From contig CAVQFM010000002.1 of the NCBI GenBank assembly GCA_963711705.1, positions 1 through 64,000 on the forward strand: DNA of 64,000 nucleotides, read 5' to 3'. Position numbers and translations under genes: made by a program. Origin of the DNA: RYN-230 sp963711705 (GTDB lineage: Bacteria > Actinomycetota > Actinomycetes > Streptosporangiales > Streptosporangiaceae). A model generated the notes under the pieces. The model was not told the origin of the DNA. It saw only the letters and a list, made by a program, of their open reading frames with translations, and did no database searches. Positions 1-9,200 of this stretch are shown one piece after another (positions within the stretch are counted from its first letter, which is position 1; the number at the start of each line of letters is the position of its first letter).

Positions 1-213
1 GTAGACGATGCGGTAAGTGCCGCGCCGGGCACCATGGCAGCCAGCAAGCGGCCCGAACAGTGGCTTGCCGACTCGCTGCGGGTTGACCGCTAGCGTGGCA
101 TCGCAGAACTCCAACACGGCAGCGGCGACGGCTTCCGGAAGCCGCTGGGCGATGGCTCGCCGGGCGGCAGGCTGGAACCGGATCTCATACCGCTGCGCAG
201 GCTCGGTCGTCAC
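1..213 (-). CDS. RelE/ParE-type toxin, partial (C-terminus beyond window)
   Basis: Reading the minus strand from a GTG at 213 gives an open frame that runs off the window edge after 71 codons. It begins VTTEPAQRYEIRFQPAARRA and continues with LFGPLAGCHGARRGTYRIVY, the GxxRxxxGxYRIxY pattern of RelE/ParE-family mRNA-interferase or gyrase toxins. The start overlaps the stop of the upstream antitoxin by 4 bp (GTGA), typical of translationally coupled type II toxin-antitoxin pairs. The last C-terminal residues are missing, so activity cannot be judged. Family assignment is confident; RelE versus ParE subtype is not resolved. Confidence 0.8.
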   Translation of the reverse strand, partial: MTTEPAQRYEIRFQPAARRAIAQRLPEAVAAAVLEFCDATLAVNPQRVGKPLFGPLAGCHGARRGTYRIVY

Positions 214-488
214 GTGCCGGTGACGCGGCGCCGGGCCAGATCCTGGCGGACCGTAGCCATGTCAGCGCCAGGCTCACCCCGCTCCAGGGCAGCCAAGCTC
301 TCGGAGATGCGCGCGACGGCCTCGCTGTCACCGAGGATCTCCAGGGTCATCTCCAGGCCCTCAAGGTCGTCCACCGACAGCAAGACAGCCTCGGGCTCTC
401 CGTTGCGGGTCAAGGTGATCCGCTCATGCTGCTGGCGGACCCGCCTGGCTAGCTCGGACAGGCGCGCCTTCGCTTCGGATAGCGGCAC
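210..488 (-). CDS. Phd/YefM-family antitoxin
   Basis: This 92-residue protein starts VPLSEAKARLSELARRV from a GTG, followed by HERITLTRNGEPEAVLLS and VDDLEGLEMTLEIL. That is the classic Phd/YefM fold: an N-terminal beta-hairpin DNA-binding part and a C-terminal helix that neutralises the toxin. It lies directly upstream of, and overlaps, the RelE-like toxin, so the two form one operon that the antitoxin probably autoregulates. The frame stays open upstream of the GTG (TLTIASTP before VPLS), so a start a few codons earlier is possible. In the family the complex binds its own promoter; I saw no clear palindrome upstream. Confidence 0.85.
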   Translation of the reverse strand: MPLSEAKARLSELARRVRQQHERITLTRNGEPEAVLLSVDDLEGLEMTLEILGDSEAVARISESLAALERGEPGADMATVRQDLARRRVTGT

Positions 489-632
489 GGGCGTCGAGGC
501 AATCGTCAGGGTTAGAACTATAGGCTTCGCTGGTCTATTTTTGGACCAAGCTACTTCGTAAAGCCCACGGAAGCGGTCCAGGATCGTTGACGGCTAATGT
601 CCCGGGGCAGGCAGAGCATGACGTGCGGCTCA

Positions 633-800
633 TCTCCCGGTTGTAGTAGCCCTTGCCGATCACTGGGGTGATGAGGCCTTCGTCCTTCAGGGTCATTGTG
701 GGCGTTCGGCTGTGATGCGGGATACGCCGTGCTCTTGGCTGAGCGCCTTGACGCTCGGCAGGCGCTTGGTGATCGTGCCGACCTCGATCTGAGCACGCAA
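633..800 (-). pseudogene. GntR-family regulator remnant (winged helix), frameshifted
   Basis: Two frames together spell a GntR-type winged-helix domain. From about 800 down one frame reads LRAQIEVGTITKRLPSVKAL followed by SQEHGVSRITAERPQ and a stop; a second frame from 696 continues TLKDEGLITPVIGKGYYNRE. The recognition-helix region (LPSVKALSQEHGVSRITA) and the wing (LKDEGLI..VIGKGYYV) are both recognisable, but a few residues are lost at the junction (family: AEKALxxLKDEG) and the frame shifts. No start codon or upstream part is evident. Such GntR proteins often regulate actinomycete integrative elements (KorSA-like), which fits the integrase remnant 2 kb away. The protein is almost certainly non-functional. 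Confidence 0.6.
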
Positions 801-1216
801 GCCCACCGCTCGTAGTCCGCAGCCAGGAAGCGGTGGATCTCCGGGACCAGGTCAAGCAAGCCGAGGGCAAGCTAGCCCAGCTCCGTGGCCGGAATCAGCG
901 GATTAAAACCGCTACTCTGCCATTGGGCTAACGCCCGTCGGCGCTGGACCACCCAGCGCCGACGCACGAAGCGTACCGATTGCCCGCCGATCGCAATTCA
1001 CGGCACCCCTGGCCGGGCCCGTCAGGTGTTCTGGCGGCTTACCCAATTGCGGATCCGGCTGCTGTTGTCCGTAGTCTTTCGGCCTGTCGGAGGCGCATGG
1101 ATTATGCCCGGTAACAGCAGCCATTTAGGGTGTAGGCTGAGCCGGTGTCCTTGTCGCTTTGGCCACAGAAACAAGCAGGGCTTACAGAGGTTCATACGCG
1201 AGTTTCCGGGGTTATC
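801..1216. other. Intergenic stretch with a possible coding fragment
   Basis: No convincing complete gene is seen. On the plus strand, 822-932 reads a short coiled-coil-like end (AVDLRDQVKQAEGKLAQLRG, then NQRIKTATLPLG and a stop), which could be the 3' scrap of a lost gene. The rest looks like decayed or spacer DNA of visibly lower GC. The ribosome binding site (GGGG at 1208-1211) belongs to the next gene. Confidence 0.3.
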
Positions 1217-2611
1217 ATGCGCAGAACTGCCAGGCTGCTTACCGCCGCCGGGATTGTTGTCGTCCTTGCCGCAGTTCCGCTCAGCGGGGCGGCGGCGCAG
1301 ACTTCCGGGGATTGGCCGACCTACCTAAGTAACGGGGCCCGGACGGGCTACAACGGCGCCGAGACGGTGGTCACGCCGACGACGGCCCGGCGTCTGACTC
1401 AGTTGTGGGTCGATACTGCGGGTGGTGCGGTATCCGCGGAACCTATCCAGGTAAATGGTGTCGTCTATTACGGTTCCTGGGACGGCCATGAGCGCGCGGT
1501 CGATGCCGCGACTGGCGTCCAGCGGTGGTCGGCTTTCCTCGGGCAAACTACAGACACGAACTGCAATCCGCCAACCGTGGGGGTGGCCAGCACCGCCACG
1601 GTCGGCACCATCACGGTGAACGGGGCGGCAACCAAGGCCGTGCTCGTAGCCGGTGGCAACGGCAAGTTCTACGCCCTCAACGCCTCCACCGGGGCGGTGA
1701 TCTGGAAGACCTCACTCGACACGCGGCCCGACGGTTTCCTGTGGAGCTCGCCGTTGCTCTACCGCGGCAGCATCTACGAGGGGATCGCCTCCTGCGGCGA
1801 CAGCCGCGTGCGCGGCGGGATCGCCCAGTTGAACGCTGCGACCGGCACAGTCCAGCACACCCTTCACACCGCTCCCAGGGGCTGCCTAGGGGCGAGCGTC
1901 TGGGGCTCTCCCACCGTAGACACCGCAACCGGCGATATCTACTTCGGGACCGGCAACGCCGGATCATGCAGCAGGCCCGAACCGCGCGCCGTGGCGGTGG
2001 TCAAGACCAATCGTTCCCTCAAGCTGCTCAGCAGCTGGCGGATACCTGCCAGCCTACTGGAGAGTAAGGACAGCGACTTCGGATCTACGCCAACGTTGTT
2101 CACCGCCACGATCGGCGGCCGGGTCCACCGGATGGTAGGCGTACCAAACAAGGACGGGCTCTACTATGCCTTCGACCGCTCTGCCATCTCCAAGGGACCG
2201 CTGTGGCACAAGCGAATATCAGTTGGCGGAGAATGCCCGCAGTGCGGGAAGGCAGACATATCCCCCAGCGCCTGGGACGGGCATCACTTGTTCGTAGGCG
2301 GTGGGAAGACCACTATCAGAGGCGTCACCTGCGAAGGCAGCATCCTCGAACTGCGGCCATCAACCGGCAAGACAGCCTGGAAGGACTGTTTGCAAAGCGG
2401 CCCGGTGCTCGGGGCAGTCACAGAGGTGCCGGGGGTCGCCTTCGTCAGCGCAGGCAACACCGCGTACGCGGTCCGCACCAGCACAGGCGCCATCTTGTGG
2501 CGCTATCGCGACACGACAAGCGGTTCCAACTTCTGGGGCGCCCCGGCCATCTCCCACGGCCACGTCTACTTCGGCAACCAGGACAGCAACCTGTACGCCT
2601 TCGCCACCTAA
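1217..2611 (+). CDS. Secreted PQQ-like beta-propeller repeat protein
   Basis: The ATG at 1217 is chosen because it has a GGGG ribosome site 6 bases upstream and begins a clean Sec signal peptide: MRRTARLLTAAGIVVVLAAV and a GAAAQ cleavage region. The 464-residue product carries repeated PQQ/quinoprotein-like blades, for example ALNASTGAVIWKTSLD, QLNAATGTVQHTL, ELRPSTGKTAWKDCL and AVRTSTGAILWRY. An exported eight-bladed propeller is likely. There is no dehydrogenase cytochrome or CxxCH motif, so it is probably a binding or scaffold protein rather than a PQQ dehydrogenase. It sits alone between mobile-element remnants, so context gives no pathway. An in-frame ATG at 1145 would destroy the signal peptide. 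Confidence 0.85.
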   Translation: MRRTARLLTAAGIVVVLAAVPLSGAAAQTSGDWPTYLSNGARTGYNGAETVVTPTTARRLTQLWVDTAGGAVSAEPIQVNGVVYYGSWDGHERAVDAATGVQRWSAFLGQTTDTNCNPPTVGVASTATVGTITVNGAATKAVLVAGGNGKFYALNASTGAVIWKTSLDTRPDGFLWSSPLLYRGSIYEGIASCGDSRVRGGIAQLNAATGTVQHTLHTAPRGCLGASVWGSPTVDTATGDIYFGTGNAGSCSRPEPRAVAVVKTNRSLKLLSSWRIPASLLESKDSDFGSTPTLFTATIGGRVHRMVGVPNKDGLYYAFDRSAISKGPLWHKRISVGGECPQCGKADISPSAWDGHHLFVGGGKTTIRGVTCEGSILELRPSTGKTAWKDCLQSGPVLGAVTEVPGVAFVSAGNTAYAVRTSTGAILWRYRDTTSGSNFWGAPAISHGHVYFGNQDSNLYAFAT

Positions 2612-2699
2612 CGCCAAGGGCCAGCCCGTGTCGGCGAACTCCGTGACGCCGTCACTGACCACTACCGGGGATGGCGTCGCCGTCAGCGACGGCCCGGGA

Positions 2700-3297
2700 C
2701 CACGGTCACGCTGGGCCGGGCGATCACGGCCTGGTCAGGCAGGCGCGGGCGTTGCTTGATGCCGTCCGCGCCCAGCAGCCAAGCGGACCACGGCTGGTCG
2801 CCTTCTTCGCGGTGATGTACTACGCCGGACTGCGTCCTGAGGAAGCCACCAACCTCAGCACCGACAACATCATCCTGCCGCCTGGGACATGGGACGCCGA
2901 ACGCCAGCTGTGGCAGGACCCGTCGTCCCGGCCCACCCCGAACTGACCAGACTGCTCCGCGAACACCACACCAGCTTCGGCCCGGCTGCTGACGGCCGCC
3001 TGTTCGCCGGGGTCCGGGGTGGCAAATTGCCCACCATCACCTACCGGCGGGCCTGGATCAAGGCCCGCCAGGTGGCCCCTTACCGCCGCGGAGCAAGCCT
3101 CGCCGCTCGCCCGGCGCCATACGACCTCCGCCATGCCTGCCTGTCCACGTGGCTGAATGGTGGCGTCTACCCCACCCAGGTAGCGGAGTGGGCCGGGCAC
3201 AGCGTGGACGTGTTGCTGCGAGATCTACGCCAAGTGCGTCGTCGGCCAGGACGAGCTCGCCAAGCGCCGGATCAGCCAAGCGCTACGGCAGGACTGA
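2700..3297 (+). pseudogene. Tyrosine recombinase/integrase, multiply frameshifted
   Basis: Pieces of a phage-type integrase catalytic domain appear in order but in different frames. They are QARALLDAVRAQ then VMYYAGLRPEEATNLS (first catalytic Arg), VPAHPELTRLLREHHTSFG, GRLFAGVRGGKLPTITYRRA, YDLRHACLSTWLNGGVYPTQ (second Arg), VAEWAGHSVDVLLR (His) and, after another shift, IYAKCVVGQDELAKRRI with the nucleophile Tyr, ending at a TGA at 3295-3297. At least three frame changes and an internal deletion (around 2915-2940) are needed, so it is dead. This subfamily belongs to actinomycete integrative elements; a tRNA gene lies 1.3 kb downstream. The N-terminal SAM-like core-binding domain is not recognisable. 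Confidence 0.8.
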
Positions 3298-3605
3298 TCT
3301 CGCCAGCCGGCCAGCCGATCCCGGCGCGTTGGTGTACCGGGTGCTGGTCCGCAATGGCCTGATCGCCCAGGGCCAGCGTCGGCGCCCGGCGGTGGTGTAT
3401 CAAGGGGGCTCGGGCAGGCTCTGTCGTTATTGAGACTTCGGCCGCTGACTGCCACGGATGGTGTTGAATGCCGGTTCGAGCCCAGGCCCAGGACCAGGCC
3501 CAGGACCCCGGGCTTCAGGAGAAACCCATGACCCGACTCCAAGCGATAAGCACCAGATTTGGCGCGCAGCGAGGCCATTATTAACGGCCTGGAAGGAGAA
3601 CAGCC
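3298..3605 (+). pseudogene. Possible IS481-type transposase scrap and spacer
   Basis: After the integrase stop one plus frame reads ADPGALVYRVLVRNGLIAQG and QRRRPA (about 3310-3395). This resembles the helix-turn-helix segment of IS481-like transposases (VYRVLVRxGLI...RRRP). No DDE domain or terminal repeats follow. The remainder (3430-3590) is non-coding, with short GGCCCAGGACCA repeats near 3482-3510, and ends in an AAGGAG ribosome site for the next gene. Confidence 0.3.
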
Positions 3606-4430
3606 ATGGCGACCCTGGGTGAAAGAGCCCTCAATAACACGCACAGCAGATATCTCGGCAGCAGGGACCAGGCGTACACCCGCTCATACCGGGGCATCCG
3701 CCTGGTGGTCGGGTTCCTGGGCATAGCGCTGCCGCTCGTCTTCATCTTCATGGAGGCGTACGTCCTGAAAGGGGGTGTCCATGTCCGGGGGTCGCTCAGC
3801 GCGTACTACCACTCGTCGATGCAGGACATCTTCGTGGGCGGGTTGTGCGTCATCGGCGCGCTCCTCGCGACGTACATGGCCGGCGAGTGGAAGAGCCTGG
3901 ATTTCTGGGCGAGCCTGGTCGCAGGCCTCGCGGTGCTCGGGGTCGTCTTCTTCCCCACTGCGCGGTCGGGCCTGAAGCCCGGCGCGCCCCCCTGCGGCAG
4001 CCTTCCCCAGCCGCCCAGCTGCTCCTTTGTCGAGCAAGGACTTGGTGAGCATCGGACGGCAGTGATACACGCGGTGTGCGCTGTTGTGTTCATCCTCTTC
4101 CTGGCCGTCATGAGCGCCCTCTTCGCGGTCAGCGAGGTGCGCCCGAAGAGCGAACGGCGCGAGGACCAGAACCTGGGTGTGTTCAAGAGCCGGGTCCGGT
4201 TCGGGATCTACGGCGGGTGCGCGCTTGTCATCGTGATAGCCGGAATATGGGCATTCGTGGGCGCAGGCGTCTGGGAATTGACCCGGCTCTACATCGGGGA
4301 GGTCGCTTCCGTCTGGGCTTTCGGGATCTCGTGGTTGCTGGCGGCCTTTTCCCTGACGGCACCGGCCAGGCACGGGGCGGCGGAGCTGGCTGGGGCCGAC
4401 CCGGCTGTCCACGCCGTCCCGCTGCCATAA
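3606..4430 (+). CDS. Six-TM integral membrane protein, DUF998-like
   Basis: This 274-residue protein starts at an ATG with AAGGAG 8 bases upstream. Hydrophobic segments are visible at about residues 30-53, 75-95, 100-119, 150-172, 198-220 and 227-248, giving six predicted helices. The stretch SLSAYYHSSMQDIFVGGLCV matches the signature of DUF998-like membrane proteins (S-x-S-x-Y-Y...D-x-F-V-G). A periplasmic loop after TM3 carries two cysteines (PPCGSLPQPPSC) that could form a disulfide. Function is unknown. It is the last intact gene of the accessory patch before the tRNA and has no operon partner. Confidence 0.7.
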   Translation: MATLGERALNNTHSRYLGSRDQAYTRSYRGIRLVVGFLGIALPLVFIFMEAYVLKGGVHVRGSLSAYYHSSMQDIFVGGLCVIGALLATYMAGEWKSLDFWASLVAGLAVLGVVFFPTARSGLKPGAPPCGSLPQPPSCSFVEQGLGEHRTAVIHAVCAVVFILFLAVMSALFAVSEVRPKSERREDQNLGVFKSRVRFGIYGGCALVIVIAGIWAFVGAGVWELTRLYIGEVASVWAFGISWLLAAFSLTAPARHGAAELAGADPAVHAVPLP

Positions 4431-4598
4431 CCTGGCGCGGCCCGCGCTAGCGATCTTGGACTTGGGCACGTATTGGGCACAGCGAGCCGCAGATGACGGC
4501 CTCGGGCCGCACACAGCCGCACAACCGCGCAGAATCCAAGATCACAAGAGCCAGGCATTTCCGCAGGTCACAGGGCACTAACCGGCGGTTCTGATGAG

Positions 4599-4672
4599 TG
4601 GGGCGGGTGGGGCTCGAACCCACGACCGACGGATTATGAGTCCGCTGCTCTGACCGGCTGAGCTACCGCCCC
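4599..4672 (-). tRNA. tRNA with CAU anticodon (elongator Met or Ile2)
   Basis: The minus strand folds as a cloverleaf. The acceptor is GGGGCGG (4672-4666) with CCGCCCC (4606-4600); the D-arm has TAGCTCAGCCGGTCAGAGC, the anticodon loop CTCATAA gives CAU, and the T-arm is GTGGG-TTCGAGC-CCCAC, with discriminator A at 4599. CCA is not encoded. CAU is read by elongator Met, initiator Met or lysidine-modified Ile2; the initiator is unlikely because the first acceptor pair is G-C rather than mismatched. Met versus Ile2 needs comparison with reference tRNAs. Its 3' end points toward the integrase remnant. Confidence 0.92.
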
Positions 4673-4761
4673 GCGGCGCCCTGAACATTACAGCAACGCT
4701 GCCGCGCCCAGCGCGGCAGCGTCTGGCTGTGCCTGCTTCCGGGCGCCCGTCCCAGCTGGCC

Positions 4762-5364
4762 CTACCTGGCGCTCAACTGCATGGTCATAGCGTGCTCCAC
4801 CAGCGCGATCAGGGTCGCCTTGGTGGACTTGCGGCCCCGGGCGTCGCACTGCACGACCGGGACGTTCGGGCTCACCGACAGGGCTTCCTGGACGTCCTGT
4901 ACACCATGCGGGAACTCGCCGTGGAAGCCGTTGATGGCCACGATGAACGGCAGGCCCGCCGTCTCGAAGTAGTCGACGGCAGGGAACGAGTCGGCCAGAC
5001 GGCGGGTGTCCACCAGCACGACCGCACCGATCGCGCCCTGGATCAGGTCATCCCACATGAACCAGAACCGGTGCTGGCCTGGGGTGCCGAACAGGTAGAG
5101 GATCAGCCCGGCATCCAGCGTCACCCGCCCGAAGTCCATGGCCACCGTGGTCGTGGTCTTGTCGGGCGTGGCGGACAGGTCGTCCACCTCGGCGCTGGCC
5201 GAGGTCATGACCGCCTCGGTGGTGAGCGGGGTGATCTCGGAGACCGAGCCGACGAAGGTCGTCTTACCGACGCCGAACCCTCCCGCCACGACGATTTTCA
5301 CCGACGTCATGGCGGCGGTATCCCCAGCGGAGGACCGCACGGGACTAGAGCTTGCGAAGTCCAC
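4762..5364 (-). CDS. Conservon small GTPase (CvnD-type, ATP/GTP-binding protein)
   Basis: The 200-residue protein has a P-loop GGFGVGKTTFVGSVSE at about 27-42, then PLTTEAVMT, DFGRVTL, FGTPGQHRFWFMWD (the switch II-like DxxG region) and, where a NKxD-type specificity motif would be, AINGFHG. This is the MglA-like GTPase that ends conservon operons. I keep the upstream ATG because conservon GTPases commonly begin MDFxSS; an internal ATG at 5310 is the alternative. It overlaps the DUF742 gene by 20 bp, implying translational coupling. Family knowledge: conservon proteins form a membrane-associated signalling complex resembling a eukaryotic G-protein receptor. Confidence 0.93.
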   Translation of the reverse strand: MDFASSSPVRSSAGDTAAMTSVKIVVAGGFGVGKTTFVGSVSEITPLTTEAVMTSASAEVDDLSATPDKTTTTVAMDFGRVTLDAGLILYLFGTPGQHRFWFMWDDLIQGAIGAVVLVDTRRLADSFPAVDYFETAGLPFIVAINGFHGEFPHGVQDVQEALSVSPNVPVVQCDARGRKSTKATLIALVEHAMTMQLSAR

Positions 5365-5779
5365 TGAGCACCCTTTCGAGCAGGTTTAGATCTGGACGGC
5401 CATGTGCATGGTCCAGCTGGTGGACCCTGACAAGCCCTTCCACCGCCATGTCAGCCACGAGGACCCGGGCTACACCCAGGGGCATCCTGAGCACAGCCGA
5501 TATCTCTGCCACCGAGCGCCAATCACGGCAGAACCCGAGAATTGCCTGGCATTCCGGGCTGAGGCTCGAAAGATCGCGCGCCTCGTAGTGGGACGCTGCC
5601 ACCATCGCCTCGATCTGGAGTTGGTACCGGGGCTTGGTCCTTCCCCCGGTAACCGCATAGGGCCGGACCAGCCCGCTCCCAGCGGGTTCGGCCCCACGTG
5701 AACGTTTTCCTGTGCCTGACCCGGGACCCAGCGGTCCGGCCCCTGTCGGCTGCCAGTCATCCAGGCCGGGGCCGGACAA
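5345..5779 (-). CDS. DUF742 protein (conservon CvnC-type)
   Basis: The protein has 144 residues: a Gly/Ser/Pro-rich N-terminal tail (about 1-35), then the DUF742 core starting LVRPYAVTGGRTKPRYQLQI. The core continues with LSPECQAILGFCRDWRSVAE and ISAVLRMPLGVARVLVADMA and ends LLERVLSGLRKL. The fold is a winged helix. In conservons it is always encoded between the roadblock protein and the GTPase, as here (17 bp after one, overlapping the other). It is thought to be an adaptor in the signalling complex; its exact biochemical role is not established. Confidence 0.93.
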   Translation of the reverse strand: MSGPGLDDWQPTGAGPLGPGSGTGKRSRGAEPAGSGLVRPYAVTGGRTKPRYQLQIEAMVAASHYEARDLSSLSPECQAILGFCRDWRSVAEISAVLRMPLGVARVLVADMAVEGLVRVHQLDHAHGRPDLNLLERVLSGLRKL

Positions 5780-5795
5780 CGGTCTCTCCTGTCAC

Positions 5796-6218
5796 TTATC
5801 TGCCATCCTCTGACCGGAGCGCCCCGCGCATGTCAGGCGTCAGGGCGCGGCCAACGCGCTCAACCAGGAGCGCCATCTCGTAGGCCACCAGGCCCATATC
5901 GCAGTCGGCCGACGCGAGCACGGCGAGACTCGACCCATCGCTGATGGCCATCACCAGCAGCAGGCCGCGCTGCATCTCCACGACTGTCTGGGTCACCGGT
6001 CCGCCCTCGAAGACCCGCGCCGCGCCCTGTGTCAGGCTGGTCAGCCCGGACGTGACAGCAGCCAGCTGGTCCACCCGGTCAGCCGGGAAACCGTTGGAGA
6101 ATGCCAACGGCAGCCCGTCGGATGAGACAACGATGGCATGCGCGACGGACGGAACCCGCTCCACGAAGTTCGTGATCAGCCAGTTCAGGTCCTGGACCGG
6201 ACGCGTAAGCGGACTCAC
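5796..6218 (-). CDS. Roadblock/LC7 domain protein (conservon CvnB-type)
   Basis: The 140-residue protein begins MSPLTRPVQDLNWLITNFVE and contains VAHAIVVSSDGLPLAFSNGF, QLAAVTSGLTSL and VVEMQRGLLLVMAISDGSSL, the standard roadblock/LC7 alternating sheet-helix signature. In MglB-like systems these proteins act on or scaffold the small GTPase. It lies 64 bp after the kinase gene and 16 bp before DUF742, consistent with one operon. There are no oddities. Confidence 0.95.
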   Translation of the reverse strand: MSPLTRPVQDLNWLITNFVERVPSVAHAIVVSSDGLPLAFSNGFPADRVDQLAAVTSGLTSLTQGAARVFEGGPVTQTVVEMQRGLLLVMAISDGSSLAVLASADCDMGLVAYEMALLVERVGRALTPDMRGALRSEDGR

Positions 6219-6282
6219 GAACCCTCCTCTCTCGGCGACCCCACCATAAGCTTCAGCACCTGCGGCAAGCCAGTGCCCGGAG

Positions 6283-9200
6283 TCATGTCACATCGTCTCC
6301 CTCGCCGCCCGCATCATCATCCTCGCGATTAGCGGCGGCGCGTGCTTCACGCACGCCGCGCTGGAAGCTTTCGAAGCGCTGCCTGGTCACCGCCGCCGAC
6401 CGGATCGGCGCGGGCTCAGCATCGGGGTTCGCATCCACGGTGCCCGGAACCAGGTTGGCCTTGGGGACCCGCTTCGGGAGGCCGGACAGGGTGACCCCGC
6501 CGGAAGTTGGCTTGCTCACCGCCGCTTCCGCGGCCCGCCAGCCCTCGTCAGCCGCAGAAGTCCAGCTCGGGGCGCTCTCTGCCGCGGGGGCGCCGGACGT
6601 GGACCGGTCAGCGCTGTGCCGACCCCGACGGAACCAGTCCGATTCTACCGATTCGAAGATGGGCAGCCGGTTGCCCTGGCCATCCGGGCCCGCGGGCGGC
6701 ACCACGACCTCCCGCCGGCCCGGGACTGACCCGCCAGTGCCGAAGGCACGGGGCGGCCGGACCGGAAGCCGGGGTGGCTGGCTGGCGCCGTCGCCGGTCA
6801 GCGGGGCCCCGAAGGTGGGCACCGGCCCGGTCCCGGACACCGAGGGCAGTGGGCCGGTGCTGGCCGCCGGCGGCGGCGTCGCCGAGCCGGAACCCAGTCC
6901 GTCCTCCCAGGCCACGGCCGACTGGCTCGCGGTGTCATCCCAGGACGGGCCGACCGGGGCGGTGGAGCCGTTGTCCCAGGACGGGCTGGGCGGCGCGGTG
7001 GAGCCGTCGTCCCAGGACGGGCTGGGCGGCGCGGCCGATCCGTCCTCCCAGGACGGCGCCGGCGTGGCCGATCCGTCCTCCCAGGCGGGGCTGCCGGCTT
7101 GCTCACCCCAGGCCGGGGCGGCGGGCTGGCCCGCCGGGGGGTTGTCCCAGGACGGGTTGACGGCCGGCAAACCAGCGGTGGCGGCCGAGTCGCCGTTCTC
7201 GGCGTGCAGGGGGGTGAACCGCGGCGCCCGGGCCGCGTTCACTTCCTCGGCCGCGCTGCGCCCACGGCGCGACCCCCAGTCCGCGCCCGCGCCCAGCCCG
7301 CCAGCGGCCGGGATGGACTCCACCGAGTCGGCGCCAGCGACGGCCCCGTTGCGGTCGAAGCGGCGCGATCCGGGCGCCCCGCCGGCACCCTCGTGGGTGA
7401 TGGTCTCGTCGGGCAGCCATACCAGCGCGGTCAGCCCGCCGGTCGGCGCCGGGCGCAGCCGCACCCGGATGCCGTGCCGGGCGGCCAGCCGGGCCACCAC
7501 GAACAGGCCCATCCGCCGGGACACCGCGACGTCCACCACCGGCGGGTTGTCCAGCCGCCAGTTGGCGTGCGCCATCTCCTCGGCACCCATGCCCACGCCC
7601 TGATCGCTGATGTCCAGCAGCACGCCACCGCTGTTCAGCAAGTGCCCGGACACGGCCACCGGCGTCTCCGCCGAGGAGAAGGAGGTGGCGTTCTCGACCA
7701 GCTCGGCGACCAGGTGGACGACGTCGTTGACGGCCTGGCCGCGCACTGCGATGCCCGGCTGGACGTTCATCGAGACCCGCTCGTACTGCTCGATCTCGGA
7801 CACGGCCGCGCGCAGCACATCCACCAGGGCGACCGGCTGGTTCCACCGGCGGGACACGTCGTGGCCCGCGAGCACCAGCAGGTTTTCCGAGTTGCGCCGC
7901 ATCCGGGTGGCCAGGTGGTCCATCTGGAACAGGTTGGACAGCCGCTCCGGGTCCTGCTCGCCCTGCTCCAGGTCGTCGATCAGCCGGATCTGCCGTTCGA
8001 CCAGCGACTGGCTGCGCCGGGACAGGTTCACGAACATCGCGTTGACGTTGCCGCGCAGCGCCGCCTCGTTGGCCGCCAGCCGGAGGGCTTCCCGGTGGAC
8101 CTGGTCGAAGGCCCGCGCCACCTCACCGATCTCGTCCGAGGAGTCCACGTCGATCGGCGCGACATCGAAGGAGACCCCGGTGCCGTCCGTCTCGCTCATC
8201 CGGCGGACCATGTCCGGCAGCCGCACCCCGGCCACCTCCAGTGCGCCCGCCCGCAGCCGGCGCAGCGGCCGCACCATCGACCGCCCGACGATCACGGTCA
8301 GCAGGAGCGCGAGGCCCAGCACCAGCAGGACGGCGATACCGACCAGGATGGCGTAGGTCAGCGCGGTCCGGTGCAGGCCGCTGGCCCGGGAGGTGATCTG
8401 CCCGGCCAGCGCCTTCTCGACCGAGGCCATCTGATAGTCGATCTCATTGGACATGGAGCCGTACCAGGTGTCGGCATCGGTCGAGTCCTTGGCCAGCGAC
8501 CCGCCGTTCTGCTGCGCGACGGAGATCGCCTGGGTCTCATACGAGTTCGCCTGGAAGACGAAGGACGCCGACACACTGTTGTTCCACAGCTGACGCTGCG
8601 CGAGGCTGGCCGAGGTGTTGAACGACTGCAGGTTGCTCTGCTGCTCGGACGAGGCCGCGTTGAGCGCGGACAGCTCGTTGGCGCTCAGCCGGTGGGTCAG
8701 CAAGCCCGCGGTGAGGATGCCGCGCTGCTCGGAAGCCTGCTCCTTCATCCTGGACACCAGGCCGAGCACCCGGATCGCCTGGGCCAGCGTGGCGTCACTG
8801 GCGCCCTGCCCGGTCACGTCGATGAGCGCCAGCAGGTCGTCGATCAGCTGGGTGTACTTCTGCACCACGACCAGGGGCGGCAGCTCAGTAGTGGCCGCCG
8901 ACCGGCGCAGGAACGTGAGGTCGGCCAGGGCCGTGCGCGCGGTGGAGGCTTCCTGCTGCGCCTGATCCGAGAACGACCCGTCGATGTCCGCGAGCTCATC
9001 GTCAACCACCGCGACTGACTTCCCGGTCTGCGCATAGGCCTGCTGTACGGCGCCGAACTGCGCCTTGGCCAGCGGCGGGACCGGCCCCGTGCCCGCGTCC
9101 AGCGGCCGCCCGCCGCCCGCGCCCAGCCCGATGTAGTAAACGGTCTGGTCGCGCTCGTCCTCGAGCCGCTGGGCGAGGACCGTGATATCCGAACTCAGCC

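Noticed and set aside
4452..4543. 9-bp inverted repeat GATCTTGGA / TCCAAGATC as a terminator or attachment site
   Set aside because: The arms are about 75 bp apart and short. It could arise by chance and has no supporting direct repeat at the tRNA end.
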